Shown piece after piece: positions 17,395 to 26,397 of a stretch of 61,728 bases of DNA (position 1 is its first letter; every line of letters starts with the position of its first letter). The stretch comes from Collimonas sp. OK607 (lineage in GTDB: Bacteria; Pseudomonadota; Gammaproteobacteria; Burkholderiales; Burkholderiaceae_D). Both the position numbers and the translations under genes were made by a program. The notes beneath the pieces were generated by a model. The model made no database searches, was not told the DNA's origin, and saw only the letters and a list, made by a program, of their open reading frames with translations. The DNA lies in assembly GCF_900111995.1 (NCBI RefSeq), contig NZ_FOKF01000031.1:1-61728 (forward strand). Direction: 5' to 3'.

Positions 17395-18210
17395 CTAGCG
17401 GATTTCTGCCGAATACTGGAAACGCTCAGCCGGCACAAAGGAAGTGCGCCACTCGACCGGTTCGCCGGCGTGATCCAGCATCAGCCGCTCGACGCAGATC
17501 GCCACTGTCTTGGTTTTCAGCTTGAACACGGAAGCATTGGCCCGGTTCAGCGGCTTCGCTGTCAAATCATCGATGGCGCGCGAGACCAGCACGTCGCATT
17601 CGCTCTCATAGACGGGATACAGGGATGCAGGAGAATTGTTTTTCAGATATTTTTGCAGCTTCCTGAAGCGCGCCAGCGGCAACCAGATATGTTCCGACAG
17701 CACGATTTCATCATCTAAAGAACGAGTGCGATGCAGATACAGCGCTTTGTCGCGAGGCTTGAGCTTGAGTTTATCCGCCACCGCAACGGGCGGTATGGCG
17801 GTGGTCATCGACCGGATCTCAGCGGTCGGCAGCTGGTTTTTAGCTTTAACGTGTTGCCGCACGAAACGCAGCATCGATGAGCGTTCGGCAGCACGCGCGA
17901 CGAATGTCCCGCGTCCGCGCACGCGATCGACGACGCCGTCGGTGACTAGCGCGTCCAGCACCTTGCGCATGGTGCCGACTGCAATTTCATATTCGGCGGC
18001 CAGTTTGTCCTCGGATGGCAGCGCTTCATCAGCGGCCCAGCTACGCAAAGCGATCCTTTGGAGCAGATCGTCACGGACTTGCAGATAACGCGGCAAGCGC
18101 GGATCAGACCCGTTTTCTATCGGGAGAGACGCATTTTTTTGCGAGAGAGACGCGTTTTTTTGAGAGAGAGGCGTTTTTTTTGCGTTTTTTTTGATCAGCA
18201 TTAACAACAT
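17395..18210 (-). CDS. GntR-family regulator with UTRA domain
   Basis: About 271 residues from the ATG at 18210. The winged-helix domain begins near residue 40 (LPRYLQVRDDLLQRIA, ALPSEDKLAAEYEIAVGTMR, GRGTFVARA), and a UTRA/HutC-type effector domain fills about 115-270 (LHRTRSLDDEIVLSEHIWLP, and the C-terminal EWRTSFVPAERFQYSAEI). The first 35 residues are an odd lysine/serine-rich tail with the unit LSQKNAS repeated; its DNA has four A7-A8 tracts, where slippage would shift the frame before the DNA-binding domain. The ligand and target genes are unknown. Candidate operator: the inverted repeat at 18265-18308 just upstream. Confidence 0.85.
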   Translation of the reverse strand: MLLMLIKKNAKKTPLSQKNASLSQKNASLPIENGSDPRLPRYLQVRDDLLQRIALRSWAADEALPSEDKLAAEYEIAVGTMRKVLDALVTDGVVDRVRGRGTFVARAAERSSMLRFVRQHVKAKNQLPTAEIRSMTTAIPPVAVADKLKLKPRDKALYLHRTRSLDDEIVLSEHIWLPLARFRKLQKYLKNNSPASLYPVYESECDVLVSRAIDDLTAKPLNRANASVFKLKTKTVAICVERLMLDHAGEPVEWRTSFVPAERFQYSAEIR

Positions 18211-18264
18211 TTCAAACTTGGAACGGGTCCGCAATTTACCAAGTTCCGGTTGTTTTTACAATAC

Positions 18265-18308
18265 ATATGTGAATCTCTACTTCTATACAGAACCAGAGAT
18301 TCACATAT
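18265..18308. repeat. Perfect 14-bp inverted repeat upstream of GntR gene
   Basis: ATATGTGAATCTCT (18265-18278) and its exact complement AGAGATTCACATAT (18295-18308) are separated by 16 bases. It lies between the stop of the membrane protein gene (18313) and the start of the GntR gene (18210). It could be an operator or an RNA stem-loop. There is no T-run directly after it, so it is not a standard intrinsic terminator. Confidence 0.85.
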
Positions 18309-18312
18309 TGGT

Positions 18313-18819
18313 TCAGCTTTGTTTCAACGCTACGTTTGCCGGACGCGACTTGCGCTCGGCCAGCCACAACAACAGGATCGCCACTACCGAATAAATCCAG
18401 TAGTCGACCGGCACGCCGCCAAGCCAATGCTTATGCCACGGGACGTCGACCGGATTGAAGCGTCCCAGTCCATAAGCCGGGTTGAGTACAAACCACAGCC
18501 AGTCTTCGCTGATCCAGAACACCATGATGGATGCCATGATCCGGGCTTCGGCGCGCCAGTCCCAACTGCCGTTGAACCAGATCGGATAGTGGAACATCAG
18601 CGCAATGAAAGGGAAAATCCAGGCGTGATAACCGGTCATGGCGCGGCCGCCCCAGAAGATGTCGAGTAGCCAGTGATGTTCGATGCGCCAGGTCGGCAAG
18701 TTGGCGGCCCAGCCGGCGGCGCCCTCGATCTGGATTTCTACATTGGCGAAAAAAAAGGCAGTCAGCACCGCCCAGAACAGCATGCCGAACAAGCGGCGGA
18801 AAGGTGTCGTTGCGGTCAT
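18313..18819 (-). CDS. Integral membrane protein, partner of MGDG-synthase-like enzyme
   Basis: 168 residues, with four hydrophobic segments (about 10-26, 62-80, 92-112, 140-158) and many tryptophans and histidines at membrane borders (EHHWLLDIFWGG, FWISEDWLWFVLN, PWHKHWLGGVP). I do not recognise the family. Its ATG overlaps the stop of the glycosyltransferase gene (ATGA), so the two are translationally coupled and are likely to act together. A role in handling a lipid or lipid-linked product of that enzyme would fit but is inference. Confidence 0.65.
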   Translation of the reverse strand: MTATTPFRRLFGMLFWAVLTAFFFANVEIQIEGAAGWAANLPTWRIEHHWLLDIFWGGRAMTGYHAWIFPFIALMFHYPIWFNGSWDWRAEARIMASIMVFWISEDWLWFVLNPAYGLGRFNPVDVPWHKHWLGGVPVDYWIYSVVAILLLWLAERKSRPANVALKQS

Positions 18820-19991
18820 GTGGATATCGTATGAAATTGAGAATCGAGTTTGCTAAAGACAGTTTGCAGCACCGCGCGGCCGGCATGCGGGCGGCCCAAC
18901 GTCAGGCTGTGCTGCCGCAGGCGTTGAAGCTGTTCCGGCTGTTGCAGCAGTTGCTGAACCCGGAATGCCAGTGCGGTCAGGTCGATCGCTTTCAGCGCTG
19001 CGCCTTGTTCCAGCAGATAGTCGGCGTTGCGTTCTTCCTGGCCCGGGATCGGCGAGTGGATGATCATCGGTACCCCCATCGCCAGGCATTCGGAGGTAGT
19101 CAGGCCGCCCGGTTTGGTAATCGCCAGATCGGCGCACGCCATCAATTGTTCCACGTGGTGGGTAAAGCCGAAAGGAAACAGGCGGCCGGGATGGGCCGCT
19201 GCCAGTTGCTGCAGGTTGGCTAGCAGCGTGGCGTTTTTACCCGCCAGCGCCACCAGCTGGAAATCGTCGGTCAGCTCCAGCAGCCGTTGCACGGTCTTAT
19301 CGAGATCGCCGATACCGGCGCCGCCCGACATCATCAGGATAATCTTGCGGTCGGGATCCAGGCCGAATTGCTGTGCGCACCGCCGGCGATCCAGCGGTTG
19401 CCCGAATCCCGGCATGATCGGGATGCCGGTCACGTGTACCGCATCGGCCGCCAGGCCGCGCGCCCGCATGCGATAGGCGATTTCTTCGGTGGCGGCAAAA
19501 TAACCGCGCATCAGCGGTTGCAGCCACATGCTGTGCAAATCGAAATCCGTAACTTGTACCCAGACCGGGCACACCACACGCTGGCTGCCGATTTCGCGCG
19601 CGAGCAATTCGGCCGGCAGGAAGTGGGTACAAATGATGGCGTCCGGCGCCGCCGCCTGGATCGCGGCACGCAAGGGGCGGGTGCTGATGCGTTCAATCGC
19701 ACGCCGCAGTTTTTGCGTTGGCGAGTTGGTCAAGGCCTTGTCGCTCTTTTGGTAAACATAGCCCCACAACGCAGGATGGCGATTTACCAGATGCAGATAA
19801 AAATCGGTATATACCGCACGGAACCCGGCGGGTACGTAGTCCATCGCATCCAGGTGGATCGCTTCGGTGTCGGGGAATTCGGCGGCGGCATAGGCCCTGA
19901 GCGCCTCGGCGGCGCGCATGTGGCCGGCGCCGGCGGAGACGCTTAACAGTAATAGTTTACGTGGGCGCGGGGCTTTGACTGGCTTATGAAT
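18816..19991 (-). CDS. MGDG-synthase-like glycosyltransferase (GT28 type)
   Basis: A GT-B enzyme with an N-terminal MGDG-synthase domain and a C-terminal GT28 domain. Visible motifs are IICTHFLPAELLA, VWVQVTDFDLHSMWL, MMSGGAGIGDLDK, ADLAITKPGGLTTSECLAMG and IIHSPIPGQEERNADYL, the last two forming the nucleotide-sugar site. The first in-frame ATG (19919) would lose the conserved N-terminal loop SVSAGAGHMRAAEAL, whose first half lies upstream in the same frame. Between that ATG and the in-frame stop at 20007-20009 there is no ATG, GTG or TTG. An ATT at 19991 sits six bases after GGAG and is my proposed start (391 residues). It probably transfers a sugar to diacylglycerol or a related lipid; the exact substrate is unknown. 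Confidence 0.75.
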   Translation of the reverse strand: MHKPVKAPRPRKLLLLSVSAGAGHMRAAEALRAYAAAEFPDTEAIHLDAMDYVPAGFRAVYTDFYLHLVNRHPALWGYVYQKSDKALTNSPTQKLRRAIERISTRPLRAAIQAAAPDAIICTHFLPAELLAREIGSQRVVCPVWVQVTDFDLHSMWLQPLMRGYFAATEEIAYRMRARGLAADAVHVTGIPIMPGFGQPLDRRRCAQQFGLDPDRKIILMMSGGAGIGDLDKTVQRLLELTDDFQLVALAGKNATLLANLQQLAAAHPGRLFPFGFTHHVEQLMACADLAITKPGGLTTSECLAMGVPMIIHSPIPGQEERNADYLLEQGAALKAIDLTALAFRVQQLLQQPEQLQRLRQHSLTLGRPHAGRAVLQTVFSKLDSQFHTIST

Positions 19992-20180
19992 AATATGCTC
20001 CGGCCATCATCGGTTTGCTGCCGGTAATGCAAAAGTGACTACTTTCAAGCATACTCCTTGCAATCTGCATTCGGATTTTTACCGGGCACTCCTGCCCGAA
20101 CACGCTGATGATAGGGATAAATCAGCGCTGAGTAAAATGACATTTATGACAAACAATCCCCGTCTCTGAAAGATAGCAAT

Positions 20181-21080
20181 ATGCCCGCGACTCGCAAACC
20201 GCTGGACGGTTTGGCCATGAGCCTGATGTTGATACTGTGCCTGTGCTGGGGGCTGCAACAAGTTGCAATCAAAGTGGCGGCGCCCAGCATCTCGCCGATT
20301 CTGCAAAACGGCTTGCGCTCGGCTGTGGCGGTAGTGCTGGTGAGTGGCCTGATGTGGTGGCGCGGCAGTAAATTTTCGCTGACCGACGGCACCTTCTGGC
20401 CGGGACTGGCAACCGGCTTGTTGTTTGCCGGCGAATTCCTGTGCGTCTCTATCGGCTTGAATTACACCACCGCTTCGCACATGTCGGTCTTTGTTTACAC
20501 CGCGCCGATTTTCACCGTGCTGGGTTTACACTGGCTGGTGCCGGGCGAACGTTTCGGCGTCACCCAATGGCTAGGTGTGATTGCCGCATTTGCCGGGATT
20601 ACCGTGGCCTTTGCCGGTGGCTTTGAAGCCGGCGCGGGATTCAGCCGTATGCTGATCGGCGATGCGTTGGGTGTGCTGGCTGCCGTATTCTGGGCCGCCA
20701 CCACGATCATGATCAAGCGCAGCGTCCTCACCAACGCCTCTCCCAGCATGACCTTGTGGTACCAGCTGGCGATAGCCGCATTGACGCTGCCGCTGGTGGC
20801 CCTGGTTTCGGGGCAGACTGAAGTAGCGCCGCTGACCGGCATCATGTGGGTGAGCCTGGTGTTCCAGTCGTTGATAGTCGCTTTCGGCAGTTTCCTGGCC
20901 TGGTTCTGGATGTTGCGCCGCTATCTCGCTTCGCGGCTGACGGTGTTTTCTTTCCTGACGCCGTTGTTCGGTGTCAGTTTCGGCGTATTGCTGCTGGGTG
21001 ATCCGATCGGTTTGCCATTCGTATTCGGTGCGTTGCTGGTGTTGAGCGGGATTGTGCTGGTGAATTGGCAAAGCAAATAA
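20181..21080 (+). CDS. EamA/DMT-superfamily transporter
   Basis: 299 residues and ten predicted membrane helices arranged as two EamA repeats (about 10-135 and 152-296). Typical segments are LCWGLQQVAIKVAAPSISPI, NYTTASHMSVFVYTAPIFT and, in the second half, ASRLTVFSFLTPLFGVSFG. These are drug/metabolite exporters of varied substrates; no substrate can be named. The gene stands alone, divergent from the glycosyltransferase gene, and ends at a bidirectional hairpin. Confidence 0.87.
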   Translation: MPATRKPLDGLAMSLMLILCLCWGLQQVAIKVAAPSISPILQNGLRSAVAVVLVSGLMWWRGSKFSLTDGTFWPGLATGLLFAGEFLCVSIGLNYTTASHMSVFVYTAPIFTVLGLHWLVPGERFGVTQWLGVIAAFAGITVAFAGGFEAGAGFSRMLIGDALGVLAAVFWAATTIMIKRSVLTNASPSMTLWYQLAIAALTLPLVALVSGQTEVAPLTGIMWVSLVFQSLIVAFGSFLAWFWMLRRYLASRLTVFSFLTPLFGVSFGVLLLGDPIGLPFVFGALLVLSGIVLVNWQSK

Positions 21081-21082
21081 AA

Positions 21083-21118
21083 AATGCGGATAAACGGTTC
21101 TCACTGTTTATCCGCATT
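21083..21118. terminator. Hairpin between convergent EamA and nitroreductase genes
   Basis: AATGCGGATAAAC and GTTTATCCGCATT form a perfect 13-bp stem with a ten-base loop, directly after the EamA stop codon. A short A/T run on each side lets it act in both directions. Confidence 0.8.
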
Positions 21119-21161
21119 AAATTTGGCAACCCGCAAAAAGCGGATCAAATCCACAAAGTTC

Positions 21162-21758
21162 TTAGGCCTTGAAAGTTCCTTCGGAAACCAACGCTTGCAA
21201 CGGCAAACGTGGACTTGGCGCTTCCTTGGCGCGCAAACCTTCCGGCAACATGGCTTTGTCGCCGATCTTGCCGATGGCTACCGCAGCTTCAATCGCGAAA
21301 TCGGCCGGGATGTTCAATTCCTTACGTGTCTTTTCCTTGTCGAAGCCAGCCATGCCGTGTGCATGCCAACCGGACAAGCTGGCTTGCAGCGCCAGGTAGC
21401 CCCAGGCTGAACCGGCGTCGAAAGAGTGGGTCGGCATCGGGTGTTCTTCGCTGCTGCCCGGTGGCGCAAAGGTGGTTTTCGACAAGATGATCACCAATGC
21501 CGCCGCATTTTCCGCCCAGCTGCGATTGAAATCGTTGAGCAAAGGCAGCAGGTTGTTCCAGTGCGGTGTGCCGCGGCGTGCGAAGACGAAACGCCAAGGT
21601 TGCGAGTTGTAGGACGATGGCGCCCAGCGTGCCGCTTCCAGGATGGTCAGCAATTCTTGTTCGGAAATCGCGTCATTGGCATAGGCGCGTGGCGACCAGC
21701 GGCTGAGGAACTGCGGATGGGCAGGGTGGTCGGCTACACGTGGTGTGGACTGGGTCAT
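21162..21758 (-). CDS. Nitroreductase-family FMN oxidoreductase
   Basis: 198 residues with the nitroreductase fold: SRWSPRAYANDAISEQELL (FMN phosphate-binding arginines), EAARWAPSSYNSQPWRFVFA (FMN ring contact), and DAGSAWGYLALQASLSGWHA (dimer and flavin contacts). The C-terminal part has AVAIGKIGDKAMLPEGLRAKE, a variant of the family's IGxP tail. It should reduce nitro or quinone compounds with NAD(P)H; the natural substrate is unknown. AGGAA precedes the ATG. Monocistronic. Confidence 0.9.
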   Translation of the reverse strand: MTQSTPRVADHPAHPQFLSRWSPRAYANDAISEQELLTILEAARWAPSSYNSQPWRFVFARRGTPHWNNLLPLLNDFNRSWAENAAALVIILSKTTFAPPGSSEEHPMPTHSFDAGSAWGYLALQASLSGWHAHGMAGFDKEKTRKELNIPADFAIEAAVAIGKIGDKAMLPEGLRAKEAPSPRLPLQALVSEGTFKA

Positions 21759-22061
21759 GAGGTTCCTGTAGATAAATTAACAAGGCAAAATCGTTGCGGC
21801 CAAGGGCGGTTTAGATGTGTTTCAGAAACGTTTCATAAACTTGTCAAAAATGCTCTGGCCGAGACGCAGCATCTTAGCAGCAGTTTTTGATGCTTGCAGC
21901 GCGCGGCTGGATTTACAGGATGTTGTAATCTGGCACGGGCATGCAGGGTGAAGATTGCCCCGCCAAGCCGGTATAATCGAGAATAATCAAGTGAATGGGG
22001 CAGTCCCATAGACTTTTCGCATTAATCCAGTACGGCCTCCGTACTATTGACCACCTATCCT

Positions 22062-23813
22062 ATGCTTGCACCACAGAAACAACAGATCATCGACCTTTTC
22101 AATGCTGCCTTGCAGCCTATTATTGCCGGCAGCGAGTTGCAGCCGACAGTGACGCTGGAGCGTCCGCGCGACCCGTCACACGGCGACGTCGCCTGCAATA
22201 TCGCCATGCAACTGGCCAAGCCGCTGAAAAAGAACCCGCGTGAACTGGCGCAAGCCTTGGTAGCGGCGGTACTGGCCAGCACCGAACATCGCGATCTGAT
22301 CGAAACGGCAGAAATCGCCGGCCCCGGCTTCATCAACCTGCGTTTGACGGCGGCGGCCAAGCAGCAAGTGGTCAAGACCGTGCTGCAAGAGGGCGCCGAC
22401 TACGGCAAGAGCAAGCTTGGCGCCGGCAAAAAAGTGCTGGTGGAGTTTGTTTCCGCTAATCCGACCGGACCTTTGCATGTCGGCCACGGTCGCCAGGGCG
22501 CGCTTGGCGATGCCATGTCTGCGTTGTTCGAGATGCAAGGTTACGACGTCACCCGCGAGTTTTATTACAACGACGCCGGGGTCCAGATCGCTACCCTGGC
22601 GACTTCAGTGCAGGCGCGCGCCAACGGCTTCAAGCCGGGCGATGCGGAATGGCCGGAAAATGCTTACAACGGTGATTACATTGCCGATATTGCGCAGGAT
22701 TTCCTGGCGAAGAAGACGGTTGCCGCCAGCGATGGCGAACCGGTCACCGCCAGTGGCGACATTAACGATATCGAGTCGATCCGCAAATTCGCCGTCGCTT
22801 ACCTGCGCCGCGAGCAGGATCTGGATTTGCTGGCCTTCGGCGTCAAGTTCGATAACTATTACCTCGAATCGTCGCTATACAAGGACGGCAAGGTCAATGC
22901 CACAGTCGAGGCCTTGATCGCTGCCGGCGTCACCTATGAGCTGGACGGCGCATTGTGGCTGCGCACAACCGACTACGGCGACGACAAAGACCGCGTGATG
23001 AAGAAGTCCGACGGCACCTACACCTATTTCGTGCCCGACGTTGCTTACCATATCGTCAAATGGCAGCGCGGCTTCGGCAAGGTCATCAATGTCCAGGGCA
23101 GCGATCACCATGGCACGATTGCGCGGGTACGCGCCGGCCTGCAAGCCGTCAACATGGGAATTCCGCAAGGCTATCCCGACTACGTGCTGCACAAGATGGT
23201 GACCGTGATGAAGAACGGCGAGGAAGTGAAAATTTCCAAGCGCGCCGGTTCGTATGTCACGGTGCGCGACCTGATCGAATGGTCGTCTGGCGAGGATGGC
23301 GCTACAGATGGCGCGCAGGACAACGGCGCACCGCGCGACCTGACCCGCGGCCGCGACGCCGTGCGGTTCTTCCTGATCTCGCGCAAGGCTGATACTGAAT
23401 TCGTATTCGATGTCGATCTGGCGCTGGCCAAATCCGACGAAAATCCGGTCTACTACGTGCAATACGCCCACGCCCGGATCTGTTCAGTGCTGGCGCAATG
23501 GACTGGCGACGAAGCCGGCATCGGCAGCGTCGACCTGAGCCCGCTGACAGCACCGCGCGAGGCCAGCCTGCTGGCCAAGCTGGCCGAATATCCGGATATG
23601 CTGCAGCATGCGCTGGAAGAGCTGGGACCGCACCAGGTTGCATTTTATCTGCGCGATTTGGCGGGTGAGCTGCATAGCTACTACAATGCTGAGCGGGTTC
23701 TGGTTGACGATGAAGCGCTCAAGATGGCGCGCCTCGCCTTGATGTACGCAACCCGCCAGGTGTTGCGCAACGGCTTGGCGCTGATCGGCGTATCGGCGCC
23801 AGCCCGCATGTGA
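22062..23813 (+). CDS. argS: Arginyl-tRNA synthetase
   Basis: 583 residues from the ATG at 22062; a TTG five codons upstream is also in frame. Class I synthetase with HVGH (in [13 protein letters not shown]) as the HIGH motif and KISKR as the KMSKS-type loop, an N-terminal additional domain (about 1-110), and the C-terminal anticodon-binding domain with [15 protein letters not shown] and the terminal [20 protein letters not shown]. It charges tRNA-Arg; an arginine tRNA is at 632-707. Followed by a SPOR protein gene and dsbA, a gene order shared by many Burkholderiales. Confidence 0.96.
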   Translation: MLAPQKQQIIDLFNAALQPIIAGSELQPTVTLERPRDPSHGDVACNIAMQLAKPLKKNPRELAQALVAAVLASTEHRDLIETAEIAGPGFINLRLTAAAKQQVVKTVLQEGADYGKSKLGAGKKVLVEFVSANPTGPLHVGHGRQGALGDAMSALFEMQGYDVTREFYYNDAGVQIATLATSVQARANGFKPGDAEWPENAYNGDYIADIAQDFLAKKTVAASDGEPVTASGDINDIESIRKFAVAYLRREQDLDLLAFGVKFDNYYLESSLYKDGKVNATVEALIAAGVTYELDGALWLRTTDYGDDKDRVMKKSDGTYTYFVPDVAYHIVKWQRGFGKVINVQGSDHHGTIARVRAGLQAVNMGIPQGYPDYVLHKMVTVMKNGEEVKISKRAGSYVTVRDLIEWSSGEDGATDGAQDNGAPRDLTRGRDAVRFFLISRKADTEFVFDVDLALAKSDENPVYYVQYAHARICSVLAQWTGDEAGIGSVDLSPLTAPREASLLAKLAEYPDMLQHALEELGPHQVAFYLRDLAGELHSYYNAERVLVDDEALKMARLALMYATRQVLRNGLALIGVSAPARM

Positions 23814-23897
23814 TGTAAATCTACAATCGGCGATCTCTGGCAGCCGTTGCCGGAGACGGTTTGTAATCGTCTGCAATAAGGATGTCATTGGGGAAGT

Positions 23898-24611
23898 ATG
23901 AGCAAACTTAACAACAAGCAAGCTGGCGGTACCTTACTGGGCCTGATTTTCGGCCTGATTATCGGATTGGCGATTGCCGTCGTGGTGGCGATCATGATCA
24001 CCAAAACCCCGACGCCGTTTACCAACAAGACTACCAAGACCGAAAAAACACCAGATGTCGCCACCGCACCGGCGGCATCTACATCGGCAGCGCCATCGAA
24101 CGATCTGCCGGATCCGAACAAGTCGCTGTACGGTAACAAGGATGCGGCGAAGGAAGCAGCCAAGGCGTTTACTCCTCCGGCTACCGCTACTACACCGTCC
24201 GCCGACGGTACGCCGCCGCCAAGCCCGGCTGCAGAGAAAAAGCTGGATGCACTGGTTGCCAAGGCGCAGGACAGCAAGTTACCTCCTGTCGTCGATAAAT
24301 CGACCGCCGACAAGACCAAGAAAGCGGCCGGCGACATCGCCGAAGCCAAAACCAAAGCCGCTGCGGCTGACGACAACTGGATTTATTTCCTGCAGGTCGG
24401 CGCCTTCCGTGAGCAGGGCGAAGCTGAAAGCGCCAAGGCCCGATTGGCTCTGATGGGTTTCGAAGCCAAGATCAGCGAACGCCAGGCCGATACCGGTTCT
24501 TTGTATCGGGTACGGGTCGGGCCATTTAATCAGTTGGAAACAATGAACCGGATACGCGGAAAGTTGTCAGATAACGGCGTTAATGCAGCAGTGGTACGGG
24601 CTGCGAAATAA
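23898..24611 (+). CDS. SPOR-domain cell-division-type membrane protein
   Basis: 237 residues: short cytoplasmic N-terminus, one transmembrane helix (about 10-35, GGTLLGLIFGLIIGLAIAVV), a long Thr/Ala/Pro/Lys-rich periplasmic linker (about 36-150), and a C-terminal SPOR domain (about 158-235; YFLQVGAFREQGEAESAKA, SLYRVRVGPFNQLETMNRI). SPOR domains bind denuded peptidoglycan glycan at the septum, so this is an FtsN/DedD-like protein. The ATG has a GGGGAAG site. It lies 84 bases after argS. Confidence 0.9.
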   Translation: MSKLNNKQAGGTLLGLIFGLIIGLAIAVVVAIMITKTPTPFTNKTTKTEKTPDVATAPAASTSAAPSNDLPDPNKSLYGNKDAAKEAAKAFTPPATATTPSADGTPPPSPAAEKKLDALVAKAQDSKLPPVVDKSTADKTKKAAGDIAEAKTKAAAADDNWIYFLQVGAFREQGEAESAKARLALMGFEAKISERQADTGSLYRVRVGPFNQLETMNRIRGKLSDNGVNAAVVRAAK

Positions 24612-24775
24612 CAGGCTTCGATTACAAGTAAGTGAATGTTTTTGTTTGTGATTTATGCGGTTTGTTTAATCTAACTGGTTGGGAATGGTGTGAGTGGCCA
24701 CAAGGTTAAACCCGGTGGCAGCTTGATTTTTTCCCGTAAATAATTTGCTTCGCCATTTAATAATAAGGATATTTC

Positions 24776-25501
24776 ATGCGTTTTTTTCAAAAAGCCTTGG
24801 CTGTCGCTGGTCTTACTTTGAGTTTCGGCCTGCTTGCCGCCAGCGCAAGCGCATCGCCGTCTAACCCGGTTGCCGGCGCCGAATACAAAGTTCTCGATAA
24901 CCCGCAACCAACCGATTCCGGTCTCGGGAAAAAAGTCGAAGTCACTGAATTTTTCGGATATTTCTGCCCACATTGCAATGCGCTCGAACCGACACTGGAA
25001 GCATGGGTAGCAAAGCAAGGCGACAAGATTTCTTTCAAGCGTGTGCCGGTCGATTTCGCTATCGATCCTGCTAATCCGAACCAGCAGCAACCAAAGTCGC
25101 CGTACGTACCGCAGAAAAAGCTGTACTACACGCTGGAAGCCATGGGCAAGTTGCCTGAAATGCACGCGAAGGTTTTTAACGCGATCCACGTACAGCGTCA
25201 GCGCCTGGATACAGACGCCTCCGTCACCGATTTCGCGGTGAAGCAAGGTCTCGACAAAGCCAAGTTCCTGGATGTGTACAATTCGTTCGCAGTACAAACC
25301 AAGGTTACTCGCGCCGTCCAGCTGCAAAATGCTTACAAGGTAGACGGCGTGCCAACATTGGTGATTGACGGCCGTTACGTGACATCGCCATCGATAGTCG
25401 GCGCTACGCCTGGCGCGGGCAAAACCGAGCCGGAACTGTTCAAGTCCACCTTGCAAGTGATGGATAGCCTGGTGACGAAGGTCGCTGCGACCAAGAAGTA
25501 A
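24776..25501 (+). CDS. dsbA: Thiol:disulfide interchange protein DsbA
   Basis: 241 residues: signal peptide (about 1-26, ending ASASA), then a thioredoxin fold with the active site C64-P-H-C67 (FFGYFCPHCNA) and the cis-proline loop VDGVPTLVI. The helical insert lies between about 105 and 180. It introduces disulfides into exported proteins in the periplasm and would serve cysteine-containing secreted proteins such as the cytochrome c or the glycosidase of this window. Followed by a palindrome (25514-25530) and an intrinsic terminator. Confidence 0.94.
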   Translation: MRFFQKALAVAGLTLSFGLLAASASASPSNPVAGAEYKVLDNPQPTDSGLGKKVEVTEFFGYFCPHCNALEPTLEAWVAKQGDKISFKRVPVDFAIDPANPNQQQPKSPYVPQKKLYYTLEAMGKLPEMHAKVFNAIHVQRQRLDTDASVTDFAVKQGLDKAKFLDVYNSFAVQTKVTRAVQLQNAYKVDGVPTLVIDGRYVTSPSIVGATPGAGKTEPELFKSTLQVMDSLVTKVAATKK

Positions 25502-25551
25502 GCAGGCAAACAAGCTGACCGTCACGGTCAGTCGGCAGCAGATCTTGAAAA

Positions 25552-25582
25552 GTCCGCCTCTCGCAAGAGGGCGGGCTTTTTT
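25552..25582 (+). terminator. Intrinsic terminator after dsbA
   Basis: A GC-rich stem with arms around GTCCGCCTCT and AGAGGGCGGGC (CGCA in the loop), followed by TTTTTT. It lies 50 bases after the dsbA stop and 20 bases before the next start. Confidence 0.85.
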
Positions 25583-25602
25583 ATCGACGTAAAGGCACTT
25601 CC

Positions 25603-26388
25603 ATGAAACGTGTATTCATCACTGGCGCCTCCAGCGGCATCGGCGCCGCACTGGCGCAATATTATGCAGAGCAGGGCGCAACGCTGGGACTGGTTGCCAG
25701 GCGCCAGGCTGTGCTGGAACAATTGCTGGCGGGCTTGCCGCATCCGGAACGGCATCGCCTGTACGCGCTGGATGTCAACGATCATGTCGCCTTGACTGCT
25801 GCGGCCGAAGATTTCATCGCCGCCGGCGACGGTGTCGATGTGGTAATCGCCAGTGCCGGGATTTCACAAGGCACCTTGACCGAGTATGCCGAAGACCAGC
25901 AAGTGTTTGAGCAAGTGTTTGCCACCAATGTGCTGGCCACGGTGGCCACCTTTACACCATTTATCGCCACCATGAAACGCCAGGCAAAGGCCGGTCAAAC
26001 CGATCTGCGGCTGGTCGGCGTCGGCAGTGTGGCCGGCATTCGCGGCTTGCCGGGCGCCGGCGCCTACAGCGGATCGAAGGCGGCGGTGATCAGTTACTGC
26101 GAGTCGCTCAGGGTAGAGTTACGCGCCAGCGGCATCAAGGTGGTCACCATCGTCCCGGGTTATATCGACACGCCGATGACCCAGGTCAATCACTACAAGA
26201 TGCCGTTCCTGATGCCGGTGCGGCAGTTCGCCGCCAAGACCGGCGCTGCGGTCGCGCGCGGCGGCAGCTATCAGGTGATCCCGTGGCAGATGGGCGTTGT
26301 CGCCAAATTACTGCGCTTGTTGCCGAACTGGCTGTACGATTTGGTGTTTTCAAAAGCGCCGCACAAGGCTCGCAAAACAACGAACTGA
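25603..26388 (+). CDS. Short-chain dehydrogenase/reductase
   Basis: 261 residues, a classical SDR with the cofactor motif TGASSGIG at residues 7-14, the NAG-equivalent loop ASAGIS, the catalytic serine in VGVGSVAGIRG, and the YxxxK pair in AYSGSKAAV. The C-terminal end is extended and hydrophobic (LLRLLPNWLYDLVF), seen in SDRs that associate with membranes or act on lipids. The substrate is unknown. The LysE gene follows after nine bases, so the two are likely co-transcribed. Confidence 0.9.
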   Translation: MKRVFITGASSGIGAALAQYYAEQGATLGLVARRQAVLEQLLAGLPHPERHRLYALDVNDHVALTAAAEDFIAAGDGVDVVIASAGISQGTLTEYAEDQQVFEQVFATNVLATVATFTPFIATMKRQAKAGQTDLRLVGVGSVAGIRGLPGAGAYSGSKAAVISYCESLRVELRASGIKVVTIVPGYIDTPMTQVNHYKMPFLMPVRQFAAKTGAAVARGGSYQVIPWQMGVVAKLLRLLPNWLYDLVFSKAPHKARKTTN

Positions 26389-26397
26389 TCAGAGCAC

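Noticed and set aside
21955-21977. Promoter for argS with TTGCCC and TATAAT
   Set aside because: The -10 hexamer is good, but the spacer would be 11 bases, too short for a sigma-70 promoter, and no better -35 is visible.
25514-25530. CTGACCG-TCA-CGGTCAG palindrome after dsbA as an operator
   Set aside because: It lies between the dsbA stop and its terminator, where a 3' stem is common; no reason to call it regulatory.
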